64,000 bases of DNA from Posidonia oceanica. Its lineage: Eukaryota; Streptophyta; Magnoliopsida; Alismatales; Posidoniaceae. Positions 60,236 through 64,000 of the stretch are shown piece after piece. A program made the position numbers and the translations under genes. How positions within the stretch are numbered: the first letter of the stretch is position 1; every line of letters begins with the position of its first letter. The stretch is from positions 13,565,001 through 13,629,000 of the forward strand of contig JAZBRS010000059.1 of NCBI GenBank assembly GCA_037176725.1. Reading direction: 5' to 3'. The notes below the pieces were generated by a model that saw only the letters and a list, made by a program, of their open reading frames with translations, was not told the DNA's origin and did not search any database.

Positions 60236-61494
60236 TCGGACTTATCTACCGGAAGGATGAGTTTTGGACTCATCGACCGAGGATAGGTTTCGGACCTATC
60301 GACCGCAAAAAAAAATGCAAATGATAAGTTTCGGACTTATCGACTGGATGGATGAGTTTCGGACTCATCGACCGAGGATAGGTATTGTACCTATCGACCG
60401 CAAAAGGAAATGCAAATGATACGTTTCGGACTTATCGACCGGAAGGATGAGTTTCAGACTCTTCGACCAAGGATAGGTTTCGGACCAATCGACCGCAAAA
60501 GGAAATGCAAATGATATGTTTCCGACTTATTGACCGGAAGGATGAGTTTCAGACTCATCGACCGAGGTTATGTTTTTGACCTATCGACCGCAACAGGGAA
60601 TGCAAATGATAAGTTTCGGACTTACCGACCAGAAGGATGAGTTTCAGACTCATCAACCGAGGACTGGCTTCGGACCTATCGACTGCAAAAGAAAATGCAA
60701 ATGATATGTTTCGGACTTATCCACCGGAAGAATGAATTTCAAACTCATCGACCGAGGATTGGTTTCAGACCTCTCGACTGCAAAAGAAAAAGCAAATGAT
60801 AAGTTACGGACTTATCGACCGGAAGGACGAATTTCGGACTCATCGACCGAAGATTAGTTTCGGACCTATCGACCGTAAAAGAAAATGCAAATGATAAGTT
60901 TCAGACTGGGAGAGCGGAAGGATGAGTTTCGGACTCATCGACCGAGGATAGGTTTGGGACCTATCAACCGCAAAAGGAAATGCAACTGATAAGTTTCAGA
61001 CTTATCAACCGGACGGATGAGTTTCGCACTCACCAACTGAGGTTAGGTTTCGGACCTATTGACCGCAAAATAGAATGCAAATGATAAGTTTCGGACTTAT
61101 CGACCGAAAGGTTGAGTTTCGGACTCATCGAGCCTGGATAGGTTTCAGACCTATCGACCACGAAAGAAAATTCAATTGATCTGTTTCGGACTTATCGACA
61201 GGAAGGATGAGTTTCGGACTCATCAACCGAGGATTGGTTTCGGACCTATCGACCGCAATAGAAAATGCAATTGATAAGTTTCGGACCTATCGACCGGAAG
61301 GATGAGTTTCAGACTCATTGACCAAGGATTGGTATCGGACCTATCGACTGCAAAAGAAAATGCAAATGATCTGTTTCGGACTTATCGACTGGAAGGATGA
61401 GTTTCAGACTCATCGATCGAGGATAGGTTTTGGACCTATCGACTGCAAAAGATAACGCAAGTGATTAGTTACGGACTTATCGACCGGAAGGATG

Positions 61495-62020
61495 AGTTTC
61501 AAACTCATCGACCGTGGATAGGTTTCGGACCTATCGACCGCAAAAGAAATTGTAAATGACAAGTTTCAGACATATCGTCCAGAAGGATGAGTTTCGAACG
61601 CAACGACCGAGGATTGGTTTCGGACCTACGACCGAAAATAAAAATGCAAAAGATAAGTTTCGGTCTTGTCGGCTGAAAGGATAAGTTTCTGAGGCATCGA
61701 CCGAGGATTGGTTTCGAACCTATCGACAGCAAAAGAAAATGCAATTGATATGTTACGGACTTATCGACCGGAAGGATGAGTTTCCGACTCCTCGACCGAG
61801 GATAGGTTTCGGACCTATCGACTGCGAAAGAAAATGCAAATGAAAAGTTACGGACTTATCGACCCGACGGATGAATTTCGGACTCATCGACCAAGGATAG
61901 GGTTCTGACCTATCGACCGCAAAAGAAAATGCAAATGATAAGTTTCGCACTTGGAGACCGGAAGGATGGTTTTTGGACTCATCAACCACGGATAGGTTAC
62001 GGACCTATCGATTGCAAAAG
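61495..62020 (+). repeat. Variant module, partial (C-F)
   Basis: Counterpart of 39745-40285, including the rare GTCTTGTCGGCTG signature and CGACCCGACGG. The offset is about 21.74 kb. Confidence 0.73.
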
Positions 62021-64000
62021 GAATTGCAAATGATTAGTTTCAAACTTATCGACCGGAAGGATGAGTTTCAGACTAATCGACCGAGGATAGGATTCGGACC
62101 TATCGACCGCAAAAGAAAATGCAAATAATATGTTTCGGACTTATCGACCGGACGGATGAGTTTCGAACTCATCGACCGTGGCTAGGTTTCGGACCTATCG
62201 ACTGCAAAAGAAAATGCAAATGATATGTTTCGGACATATCGACTGGAAGGATGAGTTTCGGACTCGTAGACCGATGATAGGTTTCAGACCCATCGTCCGC
62301 AACAGAAAATGCAAATGATAAGTTTCGAACTTATCGACCGAATGGATGTGTTTCGGACGAATCAACTGAGGGTTTGCTTCGGACCTACTAACCGCAAAAG
62401 AGAATGCAAATGATAAGTTTCGGACTTATCGACCGGAAGGATGAGTTTCGTTCACATCGACCGAGGATAGGTTTCGGACCCATCGATCGCAAAAGAAAAT
62501 GCAAATGAGAAGTTTCAGACTTATCGACCGAAAGGATGAGTTTCGGACTCATCGACTATGGATAGGTTTCGGACTTATCGACCGCTACTAAAATGCAAAT
62601 GGTCAGTTTCGGACTTATCGTCCGAAAGGATGAGTTTCGGACTCATCAACCGAGGATAGGTTTCTGACCTATCGACCGCAAAAGAAAATGCAAATGATCT
62701 GTTTCGGACTTATCGACCGGAAGGATGAGTTTCGGACTCATCAACCGAGGATAGGTTTCTGACCTATCGACCGCAATTGAAATTGCAATTGATAAGTTTC
62801 GGAATTATCGACCTGAAGAATGAGTTTCGGACTCGTCGACCAAGGATAGGTTTCGGACCTATCGACCGCAAACGAAAATGCAAATGATATGTTTCGGACT
62901 TATCAATCGGAAGGATTAGTTTCGGACTCATCGACCGAGGATAGGTTTCGGACCTATCGACTGCAAAAGAAAATGCAATTGATAAGTTTCAGATTTATCA
63001 TCCGGAACAATGAGTTTCGGACTCGTCGACCGAGGATACGTTACGGACCTATCGACCGCGAAAGAACATGCAAAAAATATGTATCGGACTTATCGACCGA
63101 AGGATGAGTTTCAGACTCATCGACTGAGGATAGGTTTCGGACCTATCGACCGCTGATGAAATTGCAAATGATAAGTTTCGAACATATCGACCAGAAGCTT
63201 GATTTTCAGACTAATCGACCGAGGATAGGTTTCAGACCTATCGACCGCAAAAGGAAATGCAACTGATAAGTTTCGGACTTATCGACCGGAAGGATGAGTT
63301 TCAGAATCATCGACCGAGGAAAGGTTTCGGACCTATCCGTCGTAGGAGAAAATGCAAATGATAAGTTTCGGACTTATCGACCAGACGGTTGAGTTTCGGA
63401 CACATCGACCGAGGATAGGTTTTGAACCTATCGACCGCAAAAGAAAATGTAAATGATATGTTTCGAACTTATCGACTGGATGGATGAGTTTCAGACTCAT
63501 CGACCGAGGATAGGTTTCGAACCTATCGACCGCAAAAGAAAATGCAAATGATAAGTTTCGTACTTATCGACTGAAAGGATGAGTTTCGGACTCATCGACC
63601 GAGGATTGGTTTCGGACATATCGACCGCAAAAGAAAATGCAAATGATAAGTTTTGGACTTATCGACCGGAAGGATGAGTTTCGGGCACATCGACCGAGGA
63701 TAGGTTCCGGACCTATCGACCGCAAATGAAAATCGAAATGATAAGTTTCGGATTTATCTACCGGAAGGATGAGTTTCGGACACATCAACTGAGGATAGGA
63801 TTCGGAACTATCGACCGTAAAAGGAAATGTAAATGATAAATTTTGGACTTATCGACCGAAAGGATGAGTTTCGGAATCAATGACCGTGGATAGGTTTCGG
63901 ATGAATCAACCGCAAATGAAAATGCAAATGATAAGTTTTGGACTTATCGACTGGAAGGTTGAGTTTCAGATTCTTCGACCGAGGATACCTTTTGGACTTA

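Larger units (their letters stand above)
27103..64000 (+). repeat. Right arm of the same satellite array
   Basis: About 388 monomers of the same unit, same strand and same phase as the left arm, running past the window end. The insertion split a single H1 hairpin: the left arm stops after GATAAGTTTCGGACTTAT, and the right arm resumes with the duplicated CTTAT followed by CGACCGG. This arm has more recognisable long duplications than the left arm (around 33-42, 45-50 and 53-64 kb). No other mobile element, gene or unique spacer interrupts the 36.9 kb. Typical variants are TTTCAG for TTTCGG, ATCAACC or ATTGACC for ATCGACC, CCAATC for CCTATC, and GATATG for GATAAG. Confidence 0.96.
53444..64000 (+). 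repeat. Large satellite duplication, copy C
   Basis: Its left part matches B and its right part matches A, with both matching in the middle (about 55.1-57.8 kb). The match to A runs to the window edge, so its true length is unknown. Confidence 0.78.

Noticed and set aside
27103..64000. Strict higher-order repeat with one period
   Set aside because: Marker variants recur at distances that are not multiples of a single length (for example 1367, 2333, 3278 and 3999 bp in the left arm), so an ordered but aperiodic module is a better description.

Overview
The window looks like plant nuclear heterochromatin, most likely from an angiosperm. No host protein gene, tRNA or rRNA gene is recognisable. 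It has three parts: a left satellite array (1-14551), one LTR retrotransposon on the minus strand (14552-27102), and a right satellite array (27103-64000). Both arrays run past the window ends and are the same satellite in the same orientation.

The satellite monomer is about 95 bp. It consists of three related 26-28 bp subrepeats and an A-rich spacer (CAAAAGAAAATGCAAAT). Each subrepeat holds a 19-nt dyad with a 7-bp stem and a TTCGG loop: GATAAGT/ACTTATC (H1), GATGAGT/ACTCATC (H2), GATAGGT/ACCTATC (H3). The arms change in a paired way between the three. There are about 153 monomers on the left and 388 on the right. Diagnostic variants form an ordered module (A-B-regular-C-D-E-F, about 0.7 kb) that recurs about 20 times at irregular spacing, and kilobase segments are duplicated (offsets about 4.0, 7.0, 8.45, 13.46 and 21.7-21.9 kb). 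Much of the base variation is CpG to TpG/CpA.

The retrotransposon has a perfect 5-bp target duplication (CTTAT), TG...CA ends, a primer binding site matching the 3' end of plant tRNA-Arg, a polypurine tract, and a gag frame of the Tat/Ogre type (Ty3/gypsy). The gag frame has six internal stop codons but no frameshift. No protease, reverse transcriptase, RNase H or integrase is seen, so the element is non-autonomous. The LTRs differ in length (3274 and 1625 bp), best explained by a 1.65-kb deletion in the left copy. About 4% of bases differ by eye in the outer 265 bp, so it is not a brand-new insertion.

The main observation is that the element's 3' untranslated region (17773-18440 and 19877-20130) carries about 51-bp tandem repeats. 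Their first half, for example GATAGGTTAACGGACCTATC followed by GCCG, is the same kind of hairpin, with nearly the same arms and loop, as the satellite subrepeat GATAGGTTTCGGACCTATC followed by GACCG. Satellite and retroelement therefore appear to share a repeat ancestor, and the element now sits inside the satellite. Hypervariable 3'-UTR tandem repeats of Ogre-type elements are known sources of plant satellites, so this may be such a case caught in one window.
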